Notes: generated from the letters alone by a model not told the origin. Numbered from the stretch's first letter, positions 19,272 through 28,458 are shown. The stretch: 64,000 nucleotides of DNA from Myxococcales bacterium (GCA_029863605.1 JAOTVB010000004.1:62001-126000); one strand, 5' to 3'. Numbers and translations: made by a program.

Positions 19272-21689
19272 ATGCTGAGAAAACCCCTCATCGGATTGGT
19301 TGCGCTGTCGTGTATCGCCTTGGCGGGTGCCTGCTCCGAGGGCTTCTCCGGCGTAGCGGGAAACACCGAGATCAACCTGCTGATCTCGGACCCGGCATCC
19401 GAGCCGGATGAGCTCGCGTTCGAAGTGCATAGCGTGAACTACGCGATCAGTTGTTATGGTCTCATCGCGATCTGCCATTTCCCGCCGAGCAAACCCGCCG
19501 ACTTTTTCACCATCTGGGTCAACGAGGATGCGCTCCCGTCGCACCTGGCTCATGGAGACACTATTGGCTTCTGTGATGAGCCCGGCGGAGTCCCACCCGG
19601 CGGCGGCGTACCCACCCCCGACCCTCTCAATATCTATGGTTCGTTCGAGATCGATGAGAACCGCGATCCACCCGTTTGGCACGCCGTGATGGATCTCCCG
19701 CCAGGCACGTGCACGATCACGCTTTTCGTCAAGGACCCAGATGGTGAGGTTGTCTGCACCGGGATCGAGTCGCTACCGGTCTTCGAAGATGGCGATCCTT
19801 CGACGACCAACAAGTTCGACATCGTCCTCATCTGCAGTCTCAGCACCAACGCCCCGACCGGGGACCTACAGGCCGCCGGGACTTTCGCGTTCGTCGTCGG
19901 GAATCTGTGCCCCCACGTTTTTTGGATGAACTCGATTCCAAGCGTCGTCGACGTGGCGAGCTCCCCACAAACCAGCGCAACACAATATCGAGCATGGGAT
20001 CCGGACAGCACGTGCGGAAGCAACTGCGATCCACAAACCTGCGATTTCAGCGTCAATCCTCCGGTCTGTTCTGAGTCTCCCTACAATCCGGCGGATGCGC
20101 GCTGCAATCCTCTGGTCGGCGGTGACCCGAACAACCCCGAGTGCCTCGACGGTACCGCATCGGGCCTGGTCTGTATGCTGACCGCGACGCCGAGCACCTC
20201 TGGCATACCCGGCGGCAATTTCCTCGATCCGACCGATGGGGTGACCCAACTAGGCCCCATCATGCCCTTCAATCTGGAGGACTCTTTGGGCGATGGCAGC
20301 GGTGTCGTCGTTCAAGGCTTGGACATCGACTATCTGTGCGACCCCACCGTTCCAGGCGTAGTGACCTTGACCCTCACCTGCAGCGATGGCGACCAGGAAT
20401 GCGACAAAATCAAGACATTCGACGTCACCTGTCCGGGGATCAACTACTGCGAGGCGGAGCCGCCCGGTGTTTGTAATGGGTCGAACGATTGTCTCAGCGA
20501 CGGCGTCTGCACCGCAACCTGCAACCCACTTTGCGATCCGAGCATAAGCTCGGGAATTCCGGCCTGCCCCACCGGATCGACAGCAGCGGACGAGTGCAGC
20601 CAGTGCACGGGCAACAACATCCCACTCGCGATCGACACGGCTTGCACGTCCGGGGGTGGGAGTTTCTGCGATGGCGGCGGCAATTGCGTCGAATGCAACT
20701 CCGACCTGCAGTGCGACTCTTCGCCAATCGATTGCCGAGAGCCTTCGGTATGCTCCGGCAACGTTTGCCAGGCGCGCGCGTTTTCACTCCCTGGCACGCC
20801 CTGCAGCATCGGCGCGTGCGATGCGGGGGGTGTCTGCCAGTTCGTCGTGGTGGACCCGCCGCCGACCACACAGGCAATCACCCTTGGATGCACCGACAAC
20901 CTGACGACCGCTGTGTCGATCGTTCCCTTCGATCTGACCGTCGATCTCGACGGTGCGGTGAGCAGCTCTCCAGCCACCGCAACCCTCGACGGTGTCGCGG
21001 AGTTGCCCGAGAGCGTACTGGACTTCGCACAGAGCGCGATTCCGGGTGGTGTCCAAGTGGTCAACATCGTCGACCTCATCGCGACGGTGCAGCTTCGTTC
21101 CGGAGGCGTTGGAGCCGCGGTACCGTTGGGGTTGGACGCGGTTCCCTATGTTTGCGGCGCCGATCTCGTGACCTCCTGTAATCCCGCAAACGACCTGCCG
21201 GGCGTGCCTGGCAACCGCGGCAACACCGATTGTGTCCCGACCGGCGACACCAACCCCTGCGGCCGCTTCCTGAGCGTGCCAACGAGCTTCAACTGCTTGT
21301 CCGGCGGGACGTGCGACATGGCAGGCAAGATGACCCAGTGCGCTGCCAATGGCTTTTGCGTTTCGGGACCGCTGCCGCTACCGCTCGCGGCTGTGGGCGG
21401 GAGCAGCTATACCGCCGACCCGGCAGGAACCATGCTCTTCGGCTGGGACGACGTCACGACCGGGGCAACCCTAAACCCGGACGGTACCTACGCGCTACCG
21501 CCGGCCGTCTTCCTAGACCCGACTGGGGCCAACGGCATCCGAGTGAACTTGGGAGGCCTTTCCGCCGCGGTCGAATGTACCATGGCGGTCGATGCGAACG
21601 ACCCCGTCCACGGGGTCGGCGTGCCGGGCGAAGCGAGCCCGAGCCCCGACGCGGTCTTGCTCGGATTCCCGATCCAGGTCCCACCGTAG
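19272..21689 (+). CDS. Large Cys-rich secreted lipoprotein
   Basis: About 805 residues. The lipobox is LAGAC with Cys21 when the ATG at 19272 is used (GTG at 19263 is an alternative). The N-terminal half (residues 30-380) is beta-rich, with paired cysteines and Ig-like text such as VVTLTLTCSDGDQECDKI. The middle (about 395-520) is a tandem of short disulphide-rich knots (CVECNSDLQCDSSPIDC, CQARAFSLPGTPCSIGACDAGGVC broken at variable loops). The C-terminal half again looks like beta domains. There are no haem motifs. It is likely a cell-surface adhesin or matrix protein of a type common in Myxococcota; the exact role is unknown. It may be controlled from the CRP-like palindrome upstream. Confidence 0.75.
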   Translation: MLRKPLIGLVALSCIALAGACSEGFSGVAGNTEINLLISDPASEPDELAFEVHSVNYAISCYGLIAICHFPPSKPADFFTIWVNEDALPSHLAHGDTIGFCDEPGGVPPGGGVPTPDPLNIYGSFEIDENRDPPVWHAVMDLPPGTCTITLFVKDPDGEVVCTGIESLPVFEDGDPSTTNKFDIVLICSLSTNAPTGDLQAAGTFAFVVGNLCPHVFWMNSIPSVVDVASSPQTSATQYRAWDPDSTCGSNCDPQTCDFSVNPPVCSESPYNPADARCNPLVGGDPNNPECLDGTASGLVCMLTATPSTSGIPGGNFLDPTDGVTQLGPIMPFNLEDSLGDGSGVVVQGLDIDYLCDPTVPGVVTLTLTCSDGDQECDKIKTFDVTCPGINYCEAEPPGVCNGSNDCLSDGVCTATCNPLCDPSISSGIPACPTGSTAADECSQCTGNNIPLAIDTACTSGGGSFCDGGGNCVECNSDLQCDSSPIDCREPSVCSGNVCQARAFSLPGTPCSIGACDAGGVCQFVVVDPPPTTQAITLGCTDNLTTAVSIVPFDLTVDLDGAVSSSPATATLDGVAELPESVLDFAQSAIPGGVQVVNIVDLIATVQLRSGGVGAAVPLGLDAVPYVCGADLVTSCNPANDLPGVPGNRGNTDCVPTGDTNPCGRFLSVPTSFNCLSGGTCDMAGKMTQCAANGFCVSGPLPLPLAAVGGSSYTADPAGTMLFGWDDVTTGATLNPDGTYALPPAVFLDPTGANGIRVNLGGLSAAVECTMAVDANDPVHGVGVPGEASPSPDAVLLGFPIQVPP

Positions 21690-21696
21690 GGATTCG

Positions 21697-22161
21697 TCAC
21701 CAGGTGCGGTAAGGGCTCTTGACCAGGTTTGCGTTGAAGTAGCGTGGTTCGTCGGTGACCTCCCGCCCGAGCCACCCTGGCCTCTCGAACTCTTCGTCTT
21801 CCCGCTCGAGCTCGATTTCGGCGACGACCAAACCCGCGTTCTCGCCCTCGAAGACGTCTACCTCCCAGGTGTGGGCACCTTCTCGGAGCACGTAGCGCAC
21901 CTTTTCGATGAGAGGCCGGAGGCACAGCGTCTCGAGCAGTTGCTCCGCTTGCTCGCGTGGAATGTCGTACTCGAACTCTTCGCGCGTCGCGCCGACGGTT
22001 TTGCCCTTGATGGTCAGGGTGCCCCGGTCGCCCGCTACCCGAACGCGGACGGTCCGCGCGGGCTCGGTGGAGAGGAAGCCTTGGCGATAGTAGGTACCCT
22101 TGGCCTTTCGCCGCCAAGTATCGCTTGTCACGAGGAACTTCCGCTCGATCTCCTGGACCAT
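21697..22161 (-). CDS. CYTH domain protein (tunnel triphosphatase-like)
   Basis: A 154-residue CYTH-fold protein. The signature ExExK appears as EIERKFLV at residues 4-11, and the charged strands follow: RVRVAGDRGTLTIKGK, EEFEYDIPREQA, EIELEREDEEFERP. These Arg, Lys and Glu side chains line the triphosphate tunnel. Enzymes of this group hydrolyse inorganic or organic triphosphates; a few are adenylate cyclases. The C-terminal YFNANLVKSPY block is typical of the short bacterial single-domain members. It starts 9 bp before the end of the upstream outer-membrane protein gene region and may be co-transcribed with it. Confidence 0.92.
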   Translation of the reverse strand: MVQEIERKFLVTSDTWRRKAKGTYYRQGFLSTEPARTVRVRVAGDRGTLTIKGKTVGATREEFEYDIPREQAEQLLETLCLRPLIEKVRYVLREGAHTWEVDVFEGENAGLVVAEIELEREDEEFERPGWLGREVTDEPRYFNANLVKSPYRTW

Positions 22162-22170
22162 GCGCCAACT

Positions 22171-23145
22171 TTAGTCCTCTCCGAAGAGGGGCTTGGTGTG
22201 CACGGTGGCGCCCACCGCCACGAACCAGGTTTCGCCGATGTTGAAGGTGTCGCGCCCGGGCGGACGGTGGGCGGTCATGAGCGGCATCCACCCAAACTGG
22301 GCGAACAGGTCGACGAGGACCTTTCGCTTGAGGGTGTAGCCTCCGCCGAGGAAGAACGGGAGCTCGACGACGTTGTCGGCGCCCGCTGCGCCGTTGATGT
22401 TCACGACACCGACGCCGCCGCCGATTTCGACGAAGCCGTGGTCGGTCACGTTGATGACGGATGCCCCCGAGAAGGTAAAGTCCATCGTATTGGCCGACGC
22501 GTTCGACACGGCGAACTTGTCGCCGTTGCGGTAGCGAAAGTTCAAGTTCATGTCCATCGTGAAGAGGCCGAACACTTCGAGCACTCGCATGGGAAGCCCT
22601 GCGGTGAGCGTGAAGTCGGTGTTGGTCGGCAGCACCAGCACCAGATCGACGCCCACGAGAAATCCCTTTTCTCCCTCGTAGAACTGGTAGCGCGCGTAAA
22701 CGGGGATGTCGCCGTAGCGCGCGTCGGGGGAAAAGATCACGGAGATGAGGCCGATGCCGCCCGGTGCTGGAATCGCGCCGGTGAGCTCGGTGCTCAGGCC
22801 CACCTCGAGGTTTGCGACCGGGCTCGTCGCGCCGCCGAGGTCGAGTGATGAATACGTCCCCGAGCCGAAGACGCCGCCGACGGTTATGCGACTATCGGCG
22901 CGAACCATTCCGGTGCTCAAGACCAGAGGACGCCGTGCAAAGCGCACCGGGTATTCGTAGAAGGTCGGGGTTTCCTCGTCGTCGTCGGCAACTTCGGCCT
23001 CATCGGATTCGACGATTGTGTCCTGCTCCACGTCTCGAGTGTCTTGCACGATTTCTTCGTCCACCGCCTCGTCGTCGTCCGCAGACGCGAAGCCGATCGG
23101 AGCCAGTGAACAAATCACTCCACAGATCAGAGCAGAACGGTGCAT
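22171..23145 (-). CDS. Secreted beta-rich outer-membrane-type protein
   Basis: A 324-residue protein with a Sec signal peptide (cleavage after GFASA, residue 22), then a strikingly acidic stretch rich in Asp and Glu (residues 23-60), then a beta-rich region with aromatic-flanked amphipathic strands (YARYQFYEGEKGFLVGVDLV, MDMNLNFRYRNGDKFAV) and a C-terminal TWFVAVGATVHTKPL. This looks like a medium-size outer-membrane barrel with an acidic N-terminal tail. The ATG at 23145 has a very good ribosome-binding site (AAGGAGAGAG). Transport role is unknown. Confidence 0.7.
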   Translation of the reverse strand: MHRSALICGVICSLAPIGFASADDDEAVDEEIVQDTRDVEQDTIVESDEAEVADDDEETPTFYEYPVRFARRPLVLSTGMVRADSRITVGGVFGSGTYSSLDLGGATSPVANLEVGLSTELTGAIPAPGGIGLISVIFSPDARYGDIPVYARYQFYEGEKGFLVGVDLVLVLPTNTDFTLTAGLPMRVLEVFGLFTMDMNLNFRYRNGDKFAVSNASANTMDFTFSGASVINVTDHGFVEIGGGVGVVNINGAAGADNVVELPFFLGGGYTLKRKVLVDLFAQFGWMPLMTAHRPPGRDTFNIGETWFVAVGATVHTKPLFGED

Positions 23146-23236
23146 ACTCTCTCCTTGGTTTGAGTTGCGCGGAGTCTAGTCGTTGCTGAGCGATCTCCGT
23201 GAGCGTTTTCTGCCCCGATCCCCGACTTGGCTCGAT

Positions 23237-23416
23237 TCACTGGGCGCGAACCGCCTGGATCGCGAGCTCTCCATCTTCGGTTCGAGCCACGTTCAGCGCC
23301 CAGGGTCGGCAACACACATCGCAGTCCTCGATAAGCTCCCCTTGCGTTTCAGGGTCGACGTAGATCTCGACGACCTCGAAGCAATAAGGGCAAATGACCT
23401 CGAACGTATCGTCCAC
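23237..23416 (-). CDS. CPXCG-motif small cysteine-rich protein
   Basis: A 59-residue protein that is easy to miss. The frame starts at GTG (23416) with VDDTFEVICPYCFEVVEIYV and has CDVCCRPW near residues 32-39, then a final LNVARTEDGELAIQAVRAQ. The two cysteine pairs (CPYC and CDVC) form a probable zinc knuckle. This matches the family of CPXCG-motif cysteine-rich proteins, here with Phe in place of Gly after the first pair. No other start codon fits upstream in frame. It lies between the outer-membrane protein gene and the gene at 23511 on the same strand. Function is unknown. Confidence 0.8.
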   Translation of the reverse strand: MDDTFEVICPYCFEVVEIYVDPETQGELIEDCDVCCRPWALNVARTEDGELAIQAVRAQ

Positions 23417-23467
23417 GGCCTGGATAGTAATCCAAAAGCGGCCGCCCGAGATCCAAGATTTGATGGC

Positions 23468-23483
23468 GCCCCTCAGTAGGGGC
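23468..23483. terminator. Short hairpin between two minus-strand genes
   Basis: GCCCCT-CAGT-AGGGGC forms a 6-bp stem with a 4-nt loop just downstream of the gene ending at 23511. No T-run follows on the minus strand, so termination is only possible, not shown. Confidence 0.3.
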
Positions 23484-23510
23484 TCCTTGGGTCGCAGCTG
23501 ACGACCGGCC

Positions 23511-24566
23511 CTAATCTGCGTCGGTCAAGGTGTACTCCCACTTGCAGGCGATGTCGTTCGAGTCGACGCGCGGTGGGAGCTTGAGCGGCTTGCATGCGAT
23601 CTTCTTGTTGAGCATCTCGCCAGAGATAGGCATGCCCGCGAGGCAGATGCTGCAACAGTGCTTGAGCCGCACGTCGTCGAAATGCTCGAATCGGTCGAGA
23701 GCCGGGCAGGTGTGATGGGTCATGACGCCGTGGTTTTCGTCTTTGAGCTCAAACTCGACGTTGATGATGCCGACTTCGCCTGGGGAGAACTGGAAGCCCC
23801 GGAGGAGCGCTTCGACGTTGGTTCCCTGCACGCCGATCGCGTCGATCCCGATCTGGAGATCGTGCTCGGCGGCGCCGCGATCGAGCCACACCTCTTTTTC
23901 GAGCCGCTGCGCCTCCTCGTCGCCGTACCGCTTCTTCATCTGTGTGTACCAGCGATCGGTCCCGAGCATGTAGGCGAGGGCCGCGTAATTCCAAAGAAGC
24001 GCGAGCGTCTTTCGATCGAAGTCGTTCGCCACCTTGCGCTCGAAGTCATCAATGTCGATCGGGAGCGGCTTCGCTCCTTGCGATGATTGCCAAGCTTTCA
24101 GCAGAACGGTGAAACCGAGTTGAATCCCCTGGCCGCGGAGCCGACCGGCGACACGGCCCGGAGTGCCCACCCACTTTGGCGCGCCGCGTTTCGAACCGCT
24201 GCTCCCAGGTGATCGCGGAAGCGATGTCAGCAGCTTGAACCAAGATCGCCCGGTCGAAAGCTCAGGTGGGGTTTCGGCTTGATCGCGTTTGGCGACGGTG
24301 AGCATGTCCGGTTGAAGCTCGGTCGCCGCCACGATGAACCTGAGGTCGTCATAAAAGAGCTCCTTGGGAGATGCACCGGTCGCCTTTCGGGGCCAACCCG
24401 CGAGTGCAGCCTCGTCGGCAACCGCGGCCCCGTACTTGTCGGAGATCGCCGCCTGCCACGTAATGCTCAGCTTCTCGTGAGCGTCGACCGTGCGTCGCCA
24501 TAATTCGAGCAGCGTGTCTCGCGGGAGCTCATGGGCTTTCAGTCGTGGATCGAAGCTTCCGCTCAT
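23511..24566 (-). CDS. Uncharacterised protein, possibly DUF6125-like
   Basis: About 351 residues from the ATG at 24566 (TTG at 24575 and GTG at 24569 are alternatives). Two regions look alike: WRRTVDAHEKLSITWQAAISD with KYGAAVADEAALAGWPRKA near the N-terminus, and WYTQMKKRYGDEEAQRLEKE with VWLDRGAAEHDLQ in the centre. The C-terminal part holds several Cys and His residues (HHTCPALDRFE, HCCSICLAGMPI, IACKPLKLPPR) that could bind metal. The pattern recalls DUF6125 / thiazoline-carboxylate hydrolase-type proteins, but I am not certain. Soluble, no signal. Confidence 0.6.
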   Translation of the reverse strand: MSGSFDPRLKAHELPRDTLLELWRRTVDAHEKLSITWQAAISDKYGAAVADEAALAGWPRKATGASPKELFYDDLRFIVAATELQPDMLTVAKRDQAETPPELSTGRSWFKLLTSLPRSPGSSGSKRGAPKWVGTPGRVAGRLRGQGIQLGFTVLLKAWQSSQGAKPLPIDIDDFERKVANDFDRKTLALLWNYAALAYMLGTDRWYTQMKKRYGDEEAQRLEKEVWLDRGAAEHDLQIGIDAIGVQGTNVEALLRGFQFSPGEVGIINVEFELKDENHGVMTHHTCPALDRFEHFDDVRLKHCCSICLAGMPISGEMLNKKIACKPLKLPPRVDSNDIACKWEYTLTDAD

Positions 24567-24729
24567 CACAGCCAAGAGCTTCCCACCATCGGGTAAGCTC
24601 GGCTAGCGAATCGGGGAACGCTCGCAAAGGCTTCATTTTCCATGGAAATTGATCGAAACGGCGGTGCTTGGTCGCTCACCCTCCAGAACCGAGCCTGCTA
24701 CAACTCCAGTCACTCGGAGGAGGAGGCCA

Positions 24730-25161
24730 ATGACCTTGTCACTGCAGGAGATTTCGGATCGACTCGAGATCCAGGACCTGATCTACAACTACTCCGCGAT
24801 CATCGATCAGAAACGCTTCGATGACCTTGGCGAGGTCTTCACCGAAGACGCTCACATCGACTACAGCGCGGTCGGGGCGCCAGTCGGAGGGCGTGACGAG
24901 ATCATTGCCTTCTTGCACAAGGTCATGGCGATGTTTCCGAACCACCAACACTTCAATGCCAACGCACAGATCAGCGTCGACGGCGATACCGCGACCGGCC
25001 GAGTCATGTGCTTCAACCCTCAAGAGATCGCGATGCCCGAGGACAAGACGCACATTTTCATGGTTGGGCTCTGGTACGTCGACGAGTATCGCAGAACCGA
25101 CGCCGGCTGGCGCATCAGTCGCCGCATTGCAGAAAAGAGCTACGTCTTCAACATGCCTTAA
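24730..25161 (+). CDS. SnoaL-like / NTF2-fold protein
   Basis: A 143-residue protein of the cystatin-like NTF2 fold (SnoaL_4 type). It opens with LQEISDRLEIQDLIYNYSAI, DQKRFDDLGEVFTEDAHIDY and GGRDEIIAFL, and ends in DAGWRISRRIAEKSYVFN. In this family Tyr, His and Asp in the cone pocket catalyse cyclisation, dehydration or isomerisation of small hydrophobic compounds, or only bind them. The start is set by GGAGGAGG 4 bp before the ATG at 24730, not by the upstream in-frame ATG at 24649. The stop abuts the palindromic repeat at 25160. Confidence 0.88.
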   Translation: MTLSLQEISDRLEIQDLIYNYSAIIDQKRFDDLGEVFTEDAHIDYSAVGAPVGGRDEIIAFLHKVMAMFPNHQHFNANAQISVDGDTATGRVMCFNPQEIAMPEDKTHIFMVGLWYVDEYRRTDAGWRISRRIAEKSYVFNMP

Positions 25162-25182
25162 AGGGGGACAGTCCCCTTTTTT
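25160..25182. repeat. GGGGACAGTCCCC palindromic repeat, copy 2 (possible bidirectional terminator)
   Basis: AAAGGGG-GACAGT-CCCCTTTTTT between two convergent genes, its T-run touching the TAA stop of citrate synthase. The core GGGGACAGTCCCC (25164-25176) is identical to the one at 2318-2330. Position and T-run make it a plausible terminator for the plus-strand gene; A-run and palindrome would serve the minus strand likewise. Confidence 0.7.
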
Positions 25183-26461
25183 AGGTGCGGTCGCCAACGG
25201 GAACGTAGTCGCGTTTGGTCAAGCCGGTGTAGATCTGACGAGGGCGGCCGATGCGAACGTCCGGATCCTCCATCATCTCTCTCCAATGCGCGATCCAACC
25301 AGGGATGCGGCCGAGCGCGAACATCACCGTGAACATCTTGGTCGGAATGCCCATCACTCGATAGAGTATTCCGCTGTAGAAGTCGACGTTTGGGTAGAGG
25401 TTTCGCTCGATGAAGAACGGGTCGGAGAGCGCGGCCTCCTCGAGCTGTTGGGCGATGTCAAAGAGCGGGTCTTCGATCGCCAGATGTTTGAGGAGCCGGT
25501 CAGCATACGTCTTGAGAATCGTCGCACGCGGGTCGAAATTCTTGTAGACGCGGTGGCCGAAACCCATGAGGCGACGTTGGCGGTCTTTGACTTGCCGGAT
25601 GAAAGCGCTGCAATCGCCACCTTCGTCCCGAATTTCCTCGAGCATCTCGATGACGGCTTGGTTCGCTCCGCCATGAAGCGGCCCCCACAAGGCACAGATG
25701 CCCGCGCTGATGGCGGCATACAGACTTGCTTGGCTCGACCCGACGAGGCGCACCGTTGAAGTCGAGCAATTCTGCTCGTGGTCCGCGTGGAGGATCAGCA
25801 AGACGTTCAGCGCTCTCACAAGCTCGGGATCGGGCTCGTAAGTCGGCTCGGCAGGGTGCGAGAACATCATGTGTAGGAAGTTCGCGCAGTACTTCAACTC
25901 GTTGCGCGGATACACGACCGGGCGTCCCTGCATCTTTTGATAGCTAAAGGCTGCAATCGTGCGGAGCTTCGATACGAGTCGCGCTATGTGTTCGTGGTTG
26001 TGAATGTCGGGCTCGAGACTGTCAGGGTAATAGGCCGACAGTGAGCACACCATCGAGGACAAGATCGCCATGGGATGGGCTTGCCAAGGGTACCCGTCGA
26101 AGAAGTGGCGCATGTCCTCGTGAAGCATGCTGTGATATGTAAGTGACCTCGAAAAAGCCGCGAGCTCCGCCTCGGTAGGCAAGTTGCCGTAGATCAGCAA
26201 GTAGGCGGTCTCGACGAACGTCGAGTGCTCGGCCAGCTGTTCGATGGGATAGCCTCGGTACAGCAGAACACCTTCTTCGCCATTGATGAAAGTGATCTCG
26301 CTCGTCGTCGCCCCGGTGTTCATGAAGCCCGAGTCGAGGGTGATGAGCCCGGTGTCTTTTCGGAGGCTCCGAATGTCGACGCCCCGCTCCTCGTAAGAGC
26401 CTTCGACTATCGGCATCTCGTAGCTGGTGTCGCCGTACTGCAGGGTCGCTTTCTTATCCAT
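25181..26461 (-). CDS. gltA: Citrate synthase
   Basis: A 426-residue type II citrate synthase that condenses oxaloacetate and acetyl-CoA at the entry of the TCA cycle. The catalytic triad is visible: His263 in GPLHGGANQ, His303 in GFGHRVYKNFDPRA and Asp360 in NVDFYSGILY. ILHADHEQNCSTSTVRLVGS near residues 223-242 and the N-terminal VDIRSLRKDTGLITLDSGF, including the small N-terminal beta domain of hexameric Gram-negative enzymes, are also present. The stop codon overlaps the palindromic repeat. Cytosolic. Confidence 0.98.
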   Translation of the reverse strand: MDKKATLQYGDTSYEMPIVEGSYEERGVDIRSLRKDTGLITLDSGFMNTGATTSEITFINGEEGVLLYRGYPIEQLAEHSTFVETAYLLIYGNLPTEAELAAFSRSLTYHSMLHEDMRHFFDGYPWQAHPMAILSSMVCSLSAYYPDSLEPDIHNHEHIARLVSKLRTIAAFSYQKMQGRPVVYPRNELKYCANFLHMMFSHPAEPTYEPDPELVRALNVLLILHADHEQNCSTSTVRLVGSSQASLYAAISAGICALWGPLHGGANQAVIEMLEEIRDEGGDCSAFIRQVKDRQRRLMGFGHRVYKNFDPRATILKTYADRLLKHLAIEDPLFDIAQQLEEAALSDPFFIERNLYPNVDFYSGILYRVMGIPTKMFTVMFALGRIPGWIAHWREMMEDPDVRIGRPRQIYTGLTKRDYVPVGDRT

Positions 26462-26627
26462 GTCGTTATGCTTCTAGCCCGTGCCGGCCGGCGAAGCCAG
26501 CACCGACGGGCCTTGGTACGTATCGCCCCCGAAGGCGAGAATCGGGGCGAAGATGAAACCGAGAAACGCGAGGCCGATGCCGTACAAGGCCCCATGGCCG
26601 AATGATTTCGACGTCGCCGGGGCGAGT

Positions 26628-27449
26628 CTAGCCCAGCTTGAAGACTTGAACCGCGTTCTCGTGTAAAAACGCGCGGCGGCCCTCATCGGGCAGGTCGAGC
26701 ATGCCGAGTTGGGCGATGCACTTGTCGGGCGGAATCATCGGCCAGTTGCTTCCAAAGAGAACCTTGCGTCGACCCGGGCCTTTCATGAACCGCACGAGCG
26801 CTTCGGGGTAACGCTCGGGAGTGTATGCCGACGTGTCGATGTAGACGTTCTCGTACTTGGTCGCCAGCGCGACCATTTCGTCGGTCCATGGGTGGCCGAT
26901 GTGCCCACCGACGATGCGGAGCTCGGGGAAGTCGCACGCCACCTCGTCGAGGTACGGAATGGGGCGTCCCGGGTCGCTCGGGCGAAGCGGACCTGCGTGC
27001 CCCACTTGGAGACAGAACGGGACGTTTAGCTCGACGCACTCGGCATAAATGGGATAGTAGCGGCGGTCATTGGGCGGTAAACCCCAGAGCCAGGGCAAGA
27101 GACGTACGCCGACGAAGCCGAGCTCCTTGACACATCGGCGTAGCTCTCGGACCGCCTCCATCGGGCGATAGAGGTCGACTGAGCCAATACCGACGAGTCG
27201 ATCCGGGTGGCTCTTCACCGTAGCGGCGACGTAGTCGTTCGTCAGGAGCGGGCCCGTCGGGCCCCACCACGCCGAGACCAATGCACGAGTCACGCCGGCC
27301 CCGTCGAGCGCGGACATCGTGAACTCGATCGGGATCTCTTCGGGAACGACATCGAGCCTCATCCAGCGCCGTAGTGAGGCAAACATGTCGTGGCTGAGAA
27401 ACTTTCCGGTCGGATGTTGAATCCATGCGTCGATGATCGGCTCCACCAT
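26628..27449 (-). CDS. Amidohydrolase-family (TIM-barrel) protein
   Basis: A 273-residue COG2159-type amidohydrolase. The ATG at 27449 (MVEPIIDAWIQHP) has a GGGG ribosome-binding site and is preferred to the longer frame reaching 27527, which would overlap the divergent lipoprotein start. The first barrel strand reads IIDAWIQHP, where metal-binding family members have an HxH motif; here only one His remains. Later motifs are present: QVGHAGPLRPSDPGRP, VGGHIGHPW with conserved His residues, YIDTSAYTPERYP and LFGSNWPM. Decarboxylase or hydrolase activity on an aromatic or lipid-derived acid is possible. The weak first metal site is worth noting. Confidence 0.85.
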   Translation of the reverse strand: MVEPIIDAWIQHPTGKFLSHDMFASLRRWMRLDVVPEEIPIEFTMSALDGAGVTRALVSAWWGPTGPLLTNDYVAATVKSHPDRLVGIGSVDLYRPMEAVRELRRCVKELGFVGVRLLPWLWGLPPNDRRYYPIYAECVELNVPFCLQVGHAGPLRPSDPGRPIPYLDEVACDFPELRIVGGHIGHPWTDEMVALATKYENVYIDTSAYTPERYPEALVRFMKGPGRRKVLFGSNWPMIPPDKCIAQLGMLDLPDEGRRAFLHENAVQVFKLG

Positions 27450-27525
27450 CCCCGGATACTCCAGCCCCCGACGCTTTTCGGCAAGCCCCTTGCGTGCGCC
27501 CGGTGTTGTTCTTAGTATCGCGCGC

Positions 27526-28416
27526 ATGATTTACGACGTTCGTCGAAGCATCGTCTGTTTGGCCTTGGGTCTCGTGCTCGCGGTTGCCGGTTGCGGCTCG
27601 AGTGGCGACAACGGTACCGGCGGCACCGGCGGTTCTGCAGGCACCGGTGGCACCGGCGGTTCGGATGTGCCTTTGCGAATCTTGGTCACCAACGATGACG
27701 GCTTCGCTGCCGAGGGAATCAATGCGATCGTCGAAGCGCTCATCGCCAACCCGAGCAATGAAATCGTGGTTTGTGCACCCGACGGCAACCGAAGTGGTAG
27801 CAGCGATATGACCGGCCCATCGGCGACCTGCGGCAACTTGGAAGTCAGGACCGACACGACGGCAAGCGGGTACCCAGCTACGGCCATCGACGGCTGCCCT
27901 GCCGATGCCGTGAACTATGCGCTCGATAATTTGTATCCTGCGAACGAGCCCCCCGATGTCGTACTGTCCGGGATCAACGACGGGCAAAACGTCGGCAACG
28001 TGACCATCAACGGCCAACCTGGATTCCTCTCTCAGATCTCCGGCACCATCGGCGCTGCCAAGACCGCAGCGAGACGTGGAGTTCCGGCTCTCGCGTCATC
28101 CCAAGGGGACGGCGACCCGGTTGACTTTCCGGCAGGCGTCGCCGAAGTGCTCCTCTGGCTCTCCGAGCATCGAGACGCCCTGGCCGAGGGCAGCGTGTCG
28201 ACGACGAGCATCGACAGTCTCAACATTCCGAGTTGCGATCGGGGCTCGATTCGAAATCCGTTGGAGCCGCTCGAGGTTCCCCTGGCCACCGAGAACCCGA
28301 ACGACTTCACGCTTTCCGGGTTGCAGGACTGCGAGGCTGTGGGCATCGACCCCGACACCGACGTCAACGCGTTCTTTACGGGCTGGGTTACGCTCTCCGA
28401 AGTGCCGGCGAACTGA
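27526..28416 (+). CDS. SurE-like nucleotidase as a lipoprotein
   Basis: A 296-residue protein. The signal peptide ends in AVAGC (Cys23) and is followed by a GGTGGTGG-type linker (residues 29-46). From about residue 50 it matches the SurE 5-prime-nucleotidase fold: RILVTNDDGFAAEGI with the metal-binding Asp57-Asp58, NEIVVCAPDGNRSGSSD and SGINDGQNVG with the conserved metal-ligand Asn. SurE is normally a cytosolic phosphatase; here the same core is placed on the cell surface or in the periplasm. Extra cysteines (CGNLEV, CPADAV) could form disulphides. The next gene is a lipoprotein on the same strand, 42 bp away. Confidence 0.88.
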   Translation: MIYDVRRSIVCLALGLVLAVAGCGSSGDNGTGGTGGSAGTGGTGGSDVPLRILVTNDDGFAAEGINAIVEALIANPSNEIVVCAPDGNRSGSSDMTGPSATCGNLEVRTDTTASGYPATAIDGCPADAVNYALDNLYPANEPPDVVLSGINDGQNVGNVTINGQPGFLSQISGTIGAAKTAARRGVPALASSQGDGDPVDFPAGVAEVLLWLSEHRDALAEGSVSTTSIDSLNIPSCDRGSIRNPLEPLEVPLATENPNDFTLSGLQDCEAVGIDPDTDVNAFFTGWVTLSEVPAN

Positions 28417-28458
28417 CGTTTGTGCCGATAGTTGGATTGTCGTAGCCTTGAGCTCACG

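Noticed and set aside
23183-23479. 98-codon plus-strand frame
   Set aside because: The opposite strand carries the CPXCG-motif protein, which explains the coding signal.
26474-26587. 37-codon minus-strand frame with a membrane-like helix (IGLAFLGFIFAPILAFGG)
   Set aside because: It lies in the 166-bp gap after citrate synthase, uses a TTG start and has no good ribosome-binding site; coding is possible but not supported.
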